Assembly: GCA_963749365.1 (NCBI GenBank)
Contig: CAVVME010000004.1
Span: 310,001-374,000 of the forward strand
DNA from: WHSW01 sp963749365
Lineage (GTDB): Bacteria > Actinomycetota > Thermoleophilia > Solirubrobacterales > 70-9
Direction of reading: 5' to 3'
DNA length: 64,000 nucleotides
Below the pieces are notes generated by a model, which was given only the letters and a program-made list of their open reading frames with translations, was not told the origin of the DNA and did not search any database. How positions within the stretch are numbered: the stretch's first letter is position 1; each line of letters opens with the position of its first letter. A program made the translations under genes and the position numbers. Below are positions 36,681 to 44,783 of the stretch, one piece after another.

Positions 36681-38321
36681 CTATTCGGCGGGGTCGATCA
36701 GGACGCCCGGATTGAGCACCCCGCGCGGATCGAGCTCGCGCTTCGCCGCCCGCAGCGCCGCCGCGAACGGTCCCGGGCGCTGGCGGTCGTACCACGGCCG
36801 ATGGTCTCGGCCGACGGCGTGATGGTGGGTGATCGTGCCGCCGGCTTCGATCAGCGCCTCAGAGACCGCGGCCTTGATCTCGTCCCACTGCTCCACCTCG
36901 CTCCCGCGCCGAGCCGGAGCGAGGACGGTGTAGTAGGGCGCCGGCCCGTCCGGGTAGACGTGGGTGAACCGGCAGAGCAGCTTCGGCGCACCCTCGCCGC
37001 GTGCCGGGGCGCCGCAGACGTCGGCGACGACCGCGCGGGCCGCCTCGCTGACGGTGGCGTGGAACTCCTCGAACCGATCCCAGGTGATCGCGGTCTCGAA
37101 GGTCTCGGAGAGGACGCCGACCGCGACCAGGGTGTCGCGCAGGTAGGGAGCGGCGAGGAAGGCGTGGCGCCAGGCTGATACGGCGTCGGCACCGGCCGCT
37201 GGCCGCTCACCGTTCGGACGTCGCTGCGCCCGGCCGCCGTGATCTCGCGTCAGCTCGAGAGCCTGGTCCATGAGTGCGTCGACGGGGTGGTGTGGGGATT
37301 CGAAGCCGAGCACGAGCGTCGCCCGCCCGTCCTCTGACGCGTGCGTGAGCGCCGACTCGGCCTCGTCGAGGAGCCGGCAGTTGGCCGGGTTGAGCCCCGA
37401 CTGGGCGAGCGCCCTGACCGCCTCGGATCCGGCGGCGAAGGTGTCGAACGCCACCGCGCTCGAGAGCTTGTGGGCCGGGCGCTCGTGGACGCGAACCCAG
37501 GCCTCGGTGATCAGGCCGAGGATCCCCTCCGAGCCGATCAACAGGCGGTCGGGACTCGGCCCCGCTCCCGAGCCGGGCAGCCGGCGGCTCTCCCAGATGC
37601 CGGCGGGCGAGATCGCCCGCACCGACTCGACCAGGTCGTCGATGTGGGTCCAGACGGTGGCGAAGTGGCCGCCGGCCCTGGTCGCGATCCATCCGCCGAG
37701 GCTCGAGTACTCGAACGATTGCGGAAAGTGGCGCAGGGTGAGGCCGTGCTCGGCGAGCTGGGCGTTGAGCGCCGGACCGAGGATCCCGGCCTGGATCCGC
37801 GCGCACCGCGAGACCGAATCGACCTCGAGCACTCGGTCGAGCGCCGCGAGGTCGAGCGTCACCGCCGCCCGGTAGCGCTCGTCGACCCGCGGCTCGATCC
37901 CCCCGACGACGCTGGTCCCGCCGCCGTAGGGGATCGTGGCCGCGCCCGCGTCGGCGCACCAGGCGAGCACGGCCTCGAGCTCGGCCTCGTCGCGCGGCCG
38001 CGCGACCAGGTCCGGCGGATGCTCGATCCGGCCCCGAAAGCCGCGGACGACGTCGCGGTAGGCCTTGCCGAGCGCGTGCGTGACGCGGTCGCGGTGGTCC
38101 GCCGCGACGATCCCGGCCAGCGAGGCGGGTGGCGCCAGGGCGGGCGGCTGCAGCTCGATCGCCTCGAGCGCGACCGGCTGCTCGGCCTCGCCGCCGAACC
38201 CGAGCCGGGCCCGGATCTCGGCCGCCGACGCGCGCAGCTCGGCGGCCGAGGGCTGCTGGTCCTCATACCCCCAGCCCCAGTGCTTGCGCAGCCGGGGGGC
38301 GGGCGGCGAGCCGTCTACCAG
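36681..38321 (-). CDS. FAD-binding oxidase, alkyldihydroxyacetonephosphate synthase-like
   Basis: About 546 aa from the probable beginning, RLRKHWGWGYEDQQPS. The FAD-binding PCMH motif is ATIPYGGGTSVVGGIEP, then GGWIATRAGGHFAT and GSEGILGLITEAWVR. Near the end GGTITHHHAVGRDH has the triple histidine of alkylglycerone-phosphate synthases, which replace the acyl chain of acyl-DHAP by a fatty alcohol to form an ether bond. No ATG, GTG or TTG lies before this homologous N-terminus. The frame-compatible candidate is CTG 38321, overlapping the upstream TAG, whereas GTG 37970 would remove a conserved region. It is co-directional with a fatty-alcohol-forming reductase. Confidence 0.82.
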   Translation of the reverse strand: MVDGSPPAPRLRKHWGWGYEDQQPSAAELRASAAEIRARLGFGGEAEQPVALEAIELQPPALAPPASLAGIVAADHRDRVTHALGKAYRDVVRGFRGRIEHPPDLVARPRDEAELEAVLAWCADAGAATIPYGGGTSVVGGIEPRVDERYRAAVTLDLAALDRVLEVDSVSRCARIQAGILGPALNAQLAEHGLTLRHFPQSFEYSSLGGWIATRAGGHFATVWTHIDDLVESVRAISPAGIWESRRLPGSGAGPSPDRLLIGSEGILGLITEAWVRVHERPAHKLSSAVAFDTFAAGSEAVRALAQSGLNPANCRLLDEAESALTHASEDGRATLVLGFESPHHPVDALMDQALELTRDHGGRAQRRPNGERPAAGADAVSAWRHAFLAAPYLRDTLVAVGVLSETFETAITWDRFEEFHATVSEAARAVVADVCGAPARGEGAPKLLCRFTHVYPDGPAPYYTVLAPARRGSEVEQWDEIKAAVSEALIEAGGTITHHHAVGRDHRPWYDRQRPGPFAAALRAAKRELDPRGVLNPGVLIDPAE

Positions 38322-40447
38322 TGCACGCCCCGCATCAGGTTGGCGAACAGGAGCTGCTGGCTGTTCGCCTGCTCGTCGGTGGTCCGGGGCTCGCCCGGCT
38401 CGGGCTTGGCGCGCTTCTCGCCCTTGGCTGCGCTCGAGTCGGGGAACAGGTGGTAGGCGGTGTTGAGGATGTAGTCGATCGACTTCGGGTTGAGCGCGTA
38501 GAGGACCTGGCCCAGCGTCCCCATCGGGGTCGCGATCCGCTTCGGCTTGTGGATGATCGCCTCGGAGATCATGTCCGCCGCCTCCTCCGGGGTGATCGTC
38601 GGGAAGCGGTCGTACATCTTCGTCGGCGCGATCATCGGTGTGCGGACGAGCGGCATGTGGATCGTCGTCACGTGGACGCCGTCGTCGATGATCTCCGAGG
38701 CGATGCAGCGCGAGAAGGCGTCGAGCGCCGACTTCGAGGCGACGTAGGCCGAGAACCGGGGCATGTTCGTCTGCACCCCGATCGAGCTCACGTTGACGAT
38801 CTGGCCCGACTTGCGCTCGCGCATCACCGGCAGCAGCTTGAGGATCAGGCGCACAGCCCCGAGGTAGTTGAGCTGCATCGTGCGCTCGAAATCGTGCGGG
38901 CGGTCGTAGGAGAGGGCGATCGAGCGCCTGATCGAGCGACCGGCGTTGTTGACGAGGACGTCGACGTGCCCGTGCTCGGCGAGCACCTCCTCGGCCATCC
39001 GCTCGATCGCATCAAAGTCCGAGAGGTCGCAGGGATGGATGTAGGCGACCCCGCCGCCGGAGAGGATCTGGTCCCGGGTCAGCTCGAGCTTCTCCGGGGT
39101 CCGGGCGACGAGCAGGACCGTGCCCCCGGCCTCGGCGACCTTCATCGCCGCCGCCTTGCCGATTCCCGACGAGGCGCCGGTGATCAGCACGACCTTTCCC
39201 TGAACCGCGCTCTGCAACGAGGCGACGCCCTGCAGCCGGCGGCCAAGGCGCATGAGCTCGTCCGGGACCTGCTGCTTGACGATCTCGGTCACGCCGCCGA
39301 TCAACCCGAGCCTCCCGCGTGCGGCCCCGAGCAGGGTGCGGTCGCGGAACAGGTCCGGGTCGAGGTGGCGCTCCCAGTAGTCCCAGAGCTTGCCGGCATA
39401 GGCCTCCAGCGGCGGCACCCTGATGTCGGTCCCCGCGAGCGCCGCCTCGGCCTGGCGCGAGTCGAAGTGGGTCGGGTAGTTGACGTAGACCAGCACCGAG
39501 CGCGGGATCCCGAAGTCCTCGAGCACCCGCTCGGAGAGCGCCGTGCCGAGCGGCGTCACCGAGACGCCCATCCGCACCAGCGGCTCGAGCGCCTCGACCG
39601 CGCCGGCCGGCAGCCGGACCGAGGACTTGGGCGCGTGAGCGGCGCGGGCGAAGATGTCGATCACCTCGCCGGCGGTCGGGGGCTTGGGGTCGGTGAGGCT
39701 GAAGGCCCGTCCGTCGAGGCCCTCGACGTGGGCGATGTGGTCCATCGCCCGGACCACGAAGTCAACCGGCACGATGTTGATCTCGCGACCTTCGATGCCG
39801 GGCATCGGCATCCATTGCGGGACCGTGTTGCGGATCCGCCGGATCAGCTTGAAGAAGTAGTAGGGCCCGTCGACCTTGTCCATCTCGCCGGTCTCGGAGT
39901 TGCCGACCACGATCCCGGGGCGATAGACCCGCCACGGCCGCTCGCACTCGTGGCGCACGACGGCCTCGGACTCGTGCTTGGTGCGGAAGTAGGGGTGTGT
40001 GTCGAGGTTCTGCGCCTCCTCGAACATGTCCTCACGCCAGGTCCCGCGATAGAGCCCGGCCGCGGCGATCGAGCTGACCATGTGCACGCAACCGGCGCCG
40101 ACGGCATGCGCGAACTCGACCATGTGCCGGGTGCCCTCGACGTTGGCGATCCGCTGCGACTCGGCGTCGGCGGTCATGTCGTAGATCGCCGCGAGATGGA
40201 ACAGGTGATCGACCCGGCCGCGGAGCCGACCGAGATCGTCCTCGGGGACCCCCAGGCACCGCTCGGAGAGATCGCCGGAGATCCCGACCACCTGATGCTC
40301 GTCGACGCCCCAGCGGTTGCGAAGCTCCTCCAACCGCCCCTTCGAGCCCTCCCGGACGAGAACGAACACCGTCCCCTCGCGCTCGAGCAGCTGCTCGACC
40401 AAGTTTCGGCCGATGAACCCCGTCGCTCCGGTTACGAAGTAGCTCAC
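38315..40447 (-). CDS. fatty acyl-CoA/ACP reductase, two-domain (fatty alcohol-forming type)
   Basis: Protein of 710 aa with two Rossmann domains. The N-terminal extended SDR has FVTGATGFIGRNLVEQLL, HLFHLAAIYDM and FRTKHESEAVV with YRPGIVVGNSETGEMDKVDG. The C-terminal classical SDR has LITGASSGIGKAAAMKVAE, VLVNNAGRSIRRSIALS, MQLNYLGAVRLIL and FSAYVASKSALDAFSRC. This order and these stretches match the Marinobacter-type reductases that take fatty acyl-CoA to the alcohol in two NADPH steps. The C-terminal tail PFLANLMRG-like ending (FANLMRGVHW) is also shared. It starts the operon with the ether-synthase-like gene. A GGAGAGG ribosome site precedes the ATG. Confidence 0.9.
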   Translation of the reverse strand: MSYFVTGATGFIGRNLVEQLLEREGTVFVLVREGSKGRLEELRNRWGVDEHQVVGISGDLSERCLGVPEDDLGRLRGRVDHLFHLAAIYDMTADAESQRIANVEGTRHMVEFAHAVGAGCVHMVSSIAAAGLYRGTWREDMFEEAQNLDTHPYFRTKHESEAVVRHECERPWRVYRPGIVVGNSETGEMDKVDGPYYFFKLIRRIRNTVPQWMPMPGIEGREINIVPVDFVVRAMDHIAHVEGLDGRAFSLTDPKPPTAGEVIDIFARAAHAPKSSVRLPAGAVEALEPLVRMGVSVTPLGTALSERVLEDFGIPRSVLVYVNYPTHFDSRQAEAALAGTDIRVPPLEAYAGKLWDYWERHLDPDLFRDRTLLGAARGRLGLIGGVTEIVKQQVPDELMRLGRRLQGVASLQSAVQGKVVLITGASSGIGKAAAMKVAEAGGTVLLVARTPEKLELTRDQILSGGGVAYIHPCDLSDFDAIERMAEEVLAEHGHVDVLVNNAGRSIRRSIALSYDRPHDFERTMQLNYLGAVRLILKLLPVMRERKSGQIVNVSSIGVQTNMPRFSAYVASKSALDAFSRCIASEIIDDGVHVTTIHMPLVRTPMIAPTKMYDRFPTITPEEAADMISEAIIHKPKRIATPMGTLGQVLYALNPKSIDYILNTAYHLFPDSSAAKGEKRAKPEPGEPRTTDEQANSQQLLFANLMRGVHW

Positions 40448-40510
40448 TGCCTCTCCTCCACGACCGCGGATCGCCTCTCCCGGACCCTACTATTCCTGCG
40501 GTGGTGATCG

Positions 40511-40816
40511 ATGGCACTTGAGCTGGCGCCGGACCCCGGAGACCGCGGCGAGCCCGACGTCAGGCTCGGCCGCAGCGGCGACTCGGCGATCGGAGAGCAT
40601 CGGCGACTGCTCGACAGCGGGGTGCAGGTGCTCGCCGTGGGGGCGCTCGCCTGTCCACGTTGCGCGCTGCCGATCTCCCCCTCCCCGCGGATCCGGCCGC
40701 GGGCGGCGCTCCGCTGCGCGTTCTGTGATCACATCGCCGAAGCCGTCGACTTCCTCCACCCAGGCCCGCGAGACACGGACGCGAACGAGGTCGCCCTGAT
40801 CGCGCGCTTACGTTGA
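40511..40816 (+). CDS. small zinc-ribbon protein
   Basis: Protein of 101 aa with two CxxC knuckles, ALACPRCALPI and LRCAFCDHI, spaced as in a zinc ribbon, preceded by a charged segment. It is divergent from the fatty acyl reductase gene and ends within the 3' end of the DUF1365 gene. A role as an RNA- or protein-binding regulator is possible, but no family is recognised. The ATG start is 63 nt from the divergent ATG. Confidence 0.6.
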   Translation: MALELAPDPGDRGEPDVRLGRSGDSAIGEHRRLLDSGVQVLAVGALACPRCALPISPSPRIRPRAALRCAFCDHIAEAVDFLHPGPRDTDANEVALIARLR

Positions 40817-41569
40817 CGCCTGCCCGCCGGCCGGGTGGCGCTGCACGGGCACGCCACGCAGTCGCAGCCTCAGGGCGTTGGCGTAGATCCGCGCCAGCGT
40901 CAGCGGCGCGCTCGGCGGGTAATCGACGAGGACGCGGGTCATCGCCCGGCGGGTGAGCTCGCGTCGCCGCAGCGCCAGCGTCGCCTCGAACAGCAGCCGG
41001 CCGTGCTGGCGGGAGCGAATCGAGACCCAGAGCCCGCCGCCCGGCGTGCTCGCGTCGAGCTCGTAGGACTGATCCATCGCCATGAACGGCGAGACATGGA
41101 GCCGCTTGCGAAACCGCCCCCGGACCGTCGCGGCGCCGTCCGCTCGACCCGCGACGTAGCGGTGGCTCTCGCCCCAGGGGGTGTTGGTCACCTCGGCGAC
41201 CAGCGCCGCCAGCGTGCCATCCTCGGCGTGCAGGTAGACGAAGCTGACCGGGTTGAACCCGATCCCGAGAAACCGGGGACTGGCGAGGACCCTGACAGGG
41301 CCCGCGGGCGCGTCGCCGAGCTGCTCGTGAACCAGCTCTCGGGCGCGCTCCGCGAGCGGCGCTTCGGTGCGCCCGTGCGCGAGGAAGTCCCGCGAGCGAA
41401 ACCGGACCGGGGCCGGGTGTCGCGCGGACCACAGCGGATGGCGGTCGAGCGCCTGCGGCAGCTCGTCGAGGTCGAGCAACGGCATCCAGACGCGATAGCG
41501 GAACTCGTTCTCGACCGGCGCCACGCGGCGGTGCGTGACCCAACCCTCGTAGATCGCCGAAGCGCTCAC
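40808..41569 (-). CDS. DUF1365 family protein
   Basis: Protein of 253 aa. AIYEGWVTHRRVAPVENEFRYRVWMPLLDLDELP, NPVSFVYLHAEDG, EVTNTPWGESHRYV and KRLHVSPFMAMDQSYEL are hallmarks of DUF1365 (COG3496). The family function is unproven. It is almost always beside the COG2907 flavoprotein and often with cyclopropane fatty acid synthase or photolyase genes in light or singlet-oxygen regulons, and may modify membrane fatty acids. The GTG start overlaps the stop of the flavoprotein gene (GTGA). Confidence 0.88.
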   Translation of the reverse strand: MSASAIYEGWVTHRRVAPVENEFRYRVWMPLLDLDELPQALDRHPLWSARHPAPVRFRSRDFLAHGRTEAPLAERARELVHEQLGDAPAGPVRVLASPRFLGIGFNPVSFVYLHAEDGTLAALVAEVTNTPWGESHRYVAGRADGAATVRGRFRKRLHVSPFMAMDQSYELDASTPGGGLWVSIRSRQHGRLLFEATLALRRRELTRRAMTRVLVDYPPSAPLTLARIYANALRLRLRGVPVQRHPAGGQAST

Positions 41570-42861
41570 GCGGCGAGCTCCTCCGGCAGCCGGATGCCTT
41601 CGATCTCTCGCCCGCGAGCCAGTGCCCCGAGCCGCTCGCAGGCCCGCAGGGCGCTGACCACGCCGTCCTCGTGAAACCCCCAGCCCCAGTAGGCACCGCA
41701 GTAGTGGGTGCGATTGCGGCCGCTGATCTCGGCCCAGCGTCCCTGGGCCCGAAGGCCCTCGAGCGTGTGGACCGGATGGTCGTAAGTGGTCCTGTAGATC
41801 ACCTGCGCCGGATCGATCTCCGCGCTGCGGTTGAGGGTGACGAGGTAACGGCGGCTGGCATGCAGACGCTGGAGGTGGTTCATGTCGTAGGTGACCGTCG
41901 TCCGGCCGACCGATGCGCCGCTGAGGTGGAAGTTCCAGCTCCCCCAGGCTCGGCGACGCCTCGGCATCAAGGAGCGATCGGTATGCAGCACGGTCTCGTT
42001 CGCCTGATAGGGCAGCGCGCCGAGCAGCTCGCGCTCGGCGAGGCTCGGGTCGGCGAGCAGCGCAAGCGCCTGGTCGGAGTGGGTGGCGATCACCACCTGG
42101 TCGTATGACTCGCGTCCGAGATCGGTCGCGAGCTCGACCCGGTCGGGCAGCCGACGGACCTCGCGGACCGGTGTCGCGAGCCGGATCCGGTCGCGAAAGG
42201 GTTCCACCAGCGCGTCGACGTAGCGCCGCGAGCCGCCGACGATCGATCGCCATCGAGGCCGCCCACGGAGCTGCAGCGCGCCGTGGTTGTCGAGGAATCG
42301 GGCGAGGAAATTCGCCGGGAAGGACCACAGGGCCTCCGGGTCGGCCGACCAGACGGCCGAGACCTGGGGGATGATCAGTCGCTCGATGAAGTACTCCGAG
42401 TAGCCGCGCGAGGCGAGGAAGGCGCGCAGCGACTCGCTGTCGCCCTCGCGATCGAGCAACTCACGCGCCTCGCGGAAGAACCGGACCAGGTCGGCGAGCA
42501 TCCTGTGAAAGCGCGGGTCGACGAGATGGCCCGGCTTGGCGAACAGTCCCAGCGGTCGGCTCGACCACTCGAAGTCACCGCGCTCGTCGGAGACGGAGAA
42601 GTGCATCGGCGCCGACTGGGTTGGGATCCGCAACTCGCCGAGCAGGCGCTCGAAGTTTGGGTAGTTGCGCTCGTTGAAGACGATGAACCCGGTGTCGACC
42701 CCGTGACGGCCGGCGTCGTCCTCGACATGGACCGTGTTCGAGTGACCGCCGGCCTCGCTTGCCGCCTCGAAGACGTCGACCCGCCAGCCGGCGCGCTGCA
42801 GCTCGCGCGCGGCCACCAGGCCGGAGATCCCGGCGCCTATGACAGCGACTGCGCCAGTCAT
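41566..42861 (-). CDS. FAD/NAD(P)-binding amine oxidoreductase-like protein (COG2907)
   Basis: Flavoprotein of 431 aa. The dinucleotide motif is AVIGAGISGLVAARELQRAG, with FEAASEAGGHSNTV completing the FAD site. GVDTGFIVFNERNYPNF and YCGAYWGWGFHEDGVVSAL are typical of the COG2907 group. It neighbours DUF1365 as in many light/oxidative-stress clusters, and related enzymes have been linked to lipid desaturation in furan fatty acid synthesis. The ATG overlaps the SDR stop by 4 nt. It probably acts on membrane lipids, which is inference from context. Confidence 0.88.
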   Translation of the reverse strand: MTGAVAVIGAGISGLVAARELQRAGWRVDVFEAASEAGGHSNTVHVEDDAGRHGVDTGFIVFNERNYPNFERLLGELRIPTQSAPMHFSVSDERGDFEWSSRPLGLFAKPGHLVDPRFHRMLADLVRFFREARELLDREGDSESLRAFLASRGYSEYFIERLIIPQVSAVWSADPEALWSFPANFLARFLDNHGALQLRGRPRWRSIVGGSRRYVDALVEPFRDRIRLATPVREVRRLPDRVELATDLGRESYDQVVIATHSDQALALLADPSLAERELLGALPYQANETVLHTDRSLMPRRRRAWGSWNFHLSGASVGRTTVTYDMNHLQRLHASRRYLVTLNRSAEIDPAQVIYRTTYDHPVHTLEGLRAQGRWAEISGRNRTHYCGAYWGWGFHEDGVVSALRACERLGALARGREIEGIRLPEELAA

Positions 42862-43862
42862 CGGGTCGCCCCGGGTAGTTCGAACGCGGCCGTGATCCGG
42901 ATCAGCTCGGACCAGAGGCGATCGCGGTCTGCAGGCGTCTCGCGAGTCCACGGGACGAGGTGCTTCGGCCGCGGCCGGCGGTCGTGCCAGAACGTCCCCG
43001 GGCGCTTGGCGGCGTCGTCGCCGGCGATCAGCCAGGTGGCGGTGTCGGCGCCCTGTCCCGGATCGCGCAGGATCGGCCGTGTGAGGCGATGAAAGCGCGG
43101 CAGCGAGTCCCGCAGACCCGGCGTGTCGACCCAGCCCGGATGCATCGACGCGAACGCGGCGGCCCCGCCGTCGAAACGCTCGGCCAGCAGCTCCGCGAGC
43201 ACGACCTGCGCGCGCTTGGCATGCGCGTAGAAGCGCGGTCCGTCGAACTCGCGCCGGTCGAGCTCGAGGTCGTCAGCGGCGAGCCGTGCCGTGTACATGC
43301 CGGCCGAGGAGACGAAGACGACCTTCGCCGCCGCGGCCCGGCGCAGGGCCGGACCGAGAAGGCGGGTGAGGAGAAAGGGCGCTACGACACCGGTCGCGAA
43401 GGTGAGCTCGTGGCCGTCGACGCTTCGCTCGCGGGTCGCGGTGAGCACGCCGGCGTTGTGGACGAGCCCGGTGAGCTCGTCGACCGAGTCGCCGAAGCGG
43501 GCGGCGAACTCGCGCAGGTCACCGAGGTCGGCGAGATCACAGCGCTCGAGCCGCAGGTGCCGCATCGCGGCCGGGTTGCCATCCGCCGCGAGGCCGGCGG
43601 CGATTCGCTCGCGCGCGCGCTCGCCGCGCTCGGGATCGCGGACCAGCATGTGGACCAAGGCGCCGCGGCGGGCGAGCTGCCCGCAGATCGCCTCGCCGAT
43701 GCCCGAGCTCGCGCCGGTGACGAGCACCCGCCGGCGGTCGAGCATCGGCGCCGCGTCCCAGAACCGGCTTCGCAGCCGGTAGCCGAGCGCCGAATAGCCG
43801 GGGACCACGGCGAGGTCGAGGGCGTGGTCGAAGGCGCGGGTGAGGATCTGTGTGGCCGGCAT
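42858..43862 (-). CDS. SDR family oxidoreductase, DHRS12-like
   Basis: Classical SDR of 334 aa with an N-terminal extension (FDHALDLAVVPGYSALGYRLRSRFW) as in DHRS12-type enzymes. The cofactor motif is VLVTGASSGIGEAICGQL, LVHNAGVL follows, and VSSAGMYTARLA leads to the active-site YAHAKRAQ (YxxxK). I prefer ATG 43862, with AGGAG 7 nt ahead, over TTG 43868. It lies 9 nt after the regulator gene and overlaps the flavoprotein gene, forming the second gene of a four-gene operon. Confidence 0.85.
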   Translation of the reverse strand: MPATQILTRAFDHALDLAVVPGYSALGYRLRSRFWDAAPMLDRRRVLVTGASSGIGEAICGQLARRGALVHMLVRDPERGERARERIAAGLAADGNPAAMRHLRLERCDLADLGDLREFAARFGDSVDELTGLVHNAGVLTATRERSVDGHELTFATGVVAPFLLTRLLGPALRRAAAAKVVFVSSAGMYTARLAADDLELDRREFDGPRFYAHAKRAQVVLAELLAERFDGGAAAFASMHPGWVDTPGLRDSLPRFHRLTRPILRDPGQGADTATWLIAGDDAAKRPGTFWHDRRPRPKHLVPWTRETPADRDRLWSELIRITAAFELPGATR

Positions 43863-43871
43863 GCCCAACTC

Positions 43872-44705
43872 CTATCCCGTCCGATCCGGCGCGCCCCGGG
43901 CGAGGTAGCCGACCATCCGCTCACAGGCAGCGAGCGCGGTCGCCGTCGGCCCCGGCCCGGGTCGATGCTCGATCGCCGCCCTGAGCGTCGTCTCGCACGC
44001 GGGGGCACGGACGGCGACGATCCCGATCACGAGCTCGGCCGCGCTGCGGACGGTGACCGGATCGAAGCTCCAGATGACGTCGAACCCGCGGCGGCGGTCC
44101 GACCGCGGGGGGTCCGCCGCCTCGATCCCGACCAGGCAGGTAGTGAACCCGGGCGCGTCGCAGACCACCGCCCACTCGCGCGCCGACGGATCCGCCGGGC
44201 CGACCGGGACCTCGATCGGCGCCGCGGCCGGACGGCGAAGCGAGCGAAAGCCGGCGAGGACGACGCTGGCGTCGGCGAGGCGGGAGAGCTCGCGCCAGCG
44301 CCGCTGCCCGCGACGGTAGAAGGCCGGACGCTGAAAGCTGCCCGCCAGCAGGCCGCCCCCGCCGCTGGCCAGGTACTCGTCCTCGATCGCGTGGCTGAGC
44401 GGCACCAGCGCCCACTTCTCGAGCCGCTGCGGTCGGATCTCGGGTCGTCGCCCGCGCAGGCCGGCGAACACCGACGACTCGCCACGGGCGGTGGACGCGA
44501 GTGCGCGTCCGATCGCAGCCGCGAGCGAGAGCCCCCCCTCGCGCTCGCGCAGGACCACTCGAACCAGCTCGACGTCGCCGGGGGCGTAGCGACGGTGTCC
44601 GCTCTTCAGCCGCAGCGGCGCCGGGAACCCGTGCCGGGTCTCCCACATGCGCAGCGTTGCGGCCGCGACCGCGGTGCGTTCCGAGAGCTCACCGATCGAC
44701 AGCAT
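43872..44705 (-). CDS. MerR-type regulator with C-terminal DICT-like sensory domain
   Basis: Protein of 277 aa. The N-terminal MerR helix-turn-helix reads LSIGELSERTAVAAATLRMWETRHG and SGHRRYAPGDVELVRVV. Instead of a B12-binding domain, the rest (LEKWALVPLSHAIEDEYLA, LLAGSFQRPAFYRRGQRRWRELSRLADASVVLAGF, EWAVVCDAPGFTTCLVG) has the pattern of the DICT sensory domain, which has been suggested to take part in light responses. It is divergent from a photolyase gene, with TATCCT 6 nt before its ATG and an ACAAGTTGT palindrome between the genes. It probably controls both transcripts. Confidence 0.8.
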   Translation of the reverse strand: MLSIGELSERTAVAAATLRMWETRHGFPAPLRLKSGHRRYAPGDVELVRVVLREREGGLSLAAAIGRALASTARGESSVFAGLRGRRPEIRPQRLEKWALVPLSHAIEDEYLASGGGGLLAGSFQRPAFYRRGQRRWRELSRLADASVVLAGFRSLRRPAAAPIEVPVGPADPSAREWAVVCDAPGFTTCLVGIEAADPPRSDRRRGFDVIWSFDPVTVRSAAELVIGIVAVRAPACETTLRAAIEHRPGPGPTATALAACERMVGYLARGAPDRTG

Positions 44706-44730
44706 GAACGCAGGATAGAGATTTTTCTCA

Positions 44731-44739
44731 ACAAGTTGT
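44731..44739 (+). promoter_or_regulatory. palindromic operator candidate between the MerR-DICT and photolyase genes
   Basis: ACAAGTTGT is a perfect odd-centred palindrome inside CAACAAGTTGTACG, in the 78-nt divergent intergenic region. MerR-type light regulators (LitR/CarH) bind TGTACA-containing sites, and TTGTAC is present here. The regulator assignment is inference. Confidence 0.45.
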
Positions 44740-44783
44740 ACGCTGGGGGGAATGACGACGCGTGACCTGAGCGGCACCCGGGA

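Noticed and set aside
36681..37970. Arabinan-pathway DprE1 identity for the FAD oxidase beside a DPPR-like UbiA gene
   Set aside because: The GGTITHHH ending and the N-terminal HWGWGYED fit alkylglycerone-phosphate synthase; DprE1 motifs are absent.
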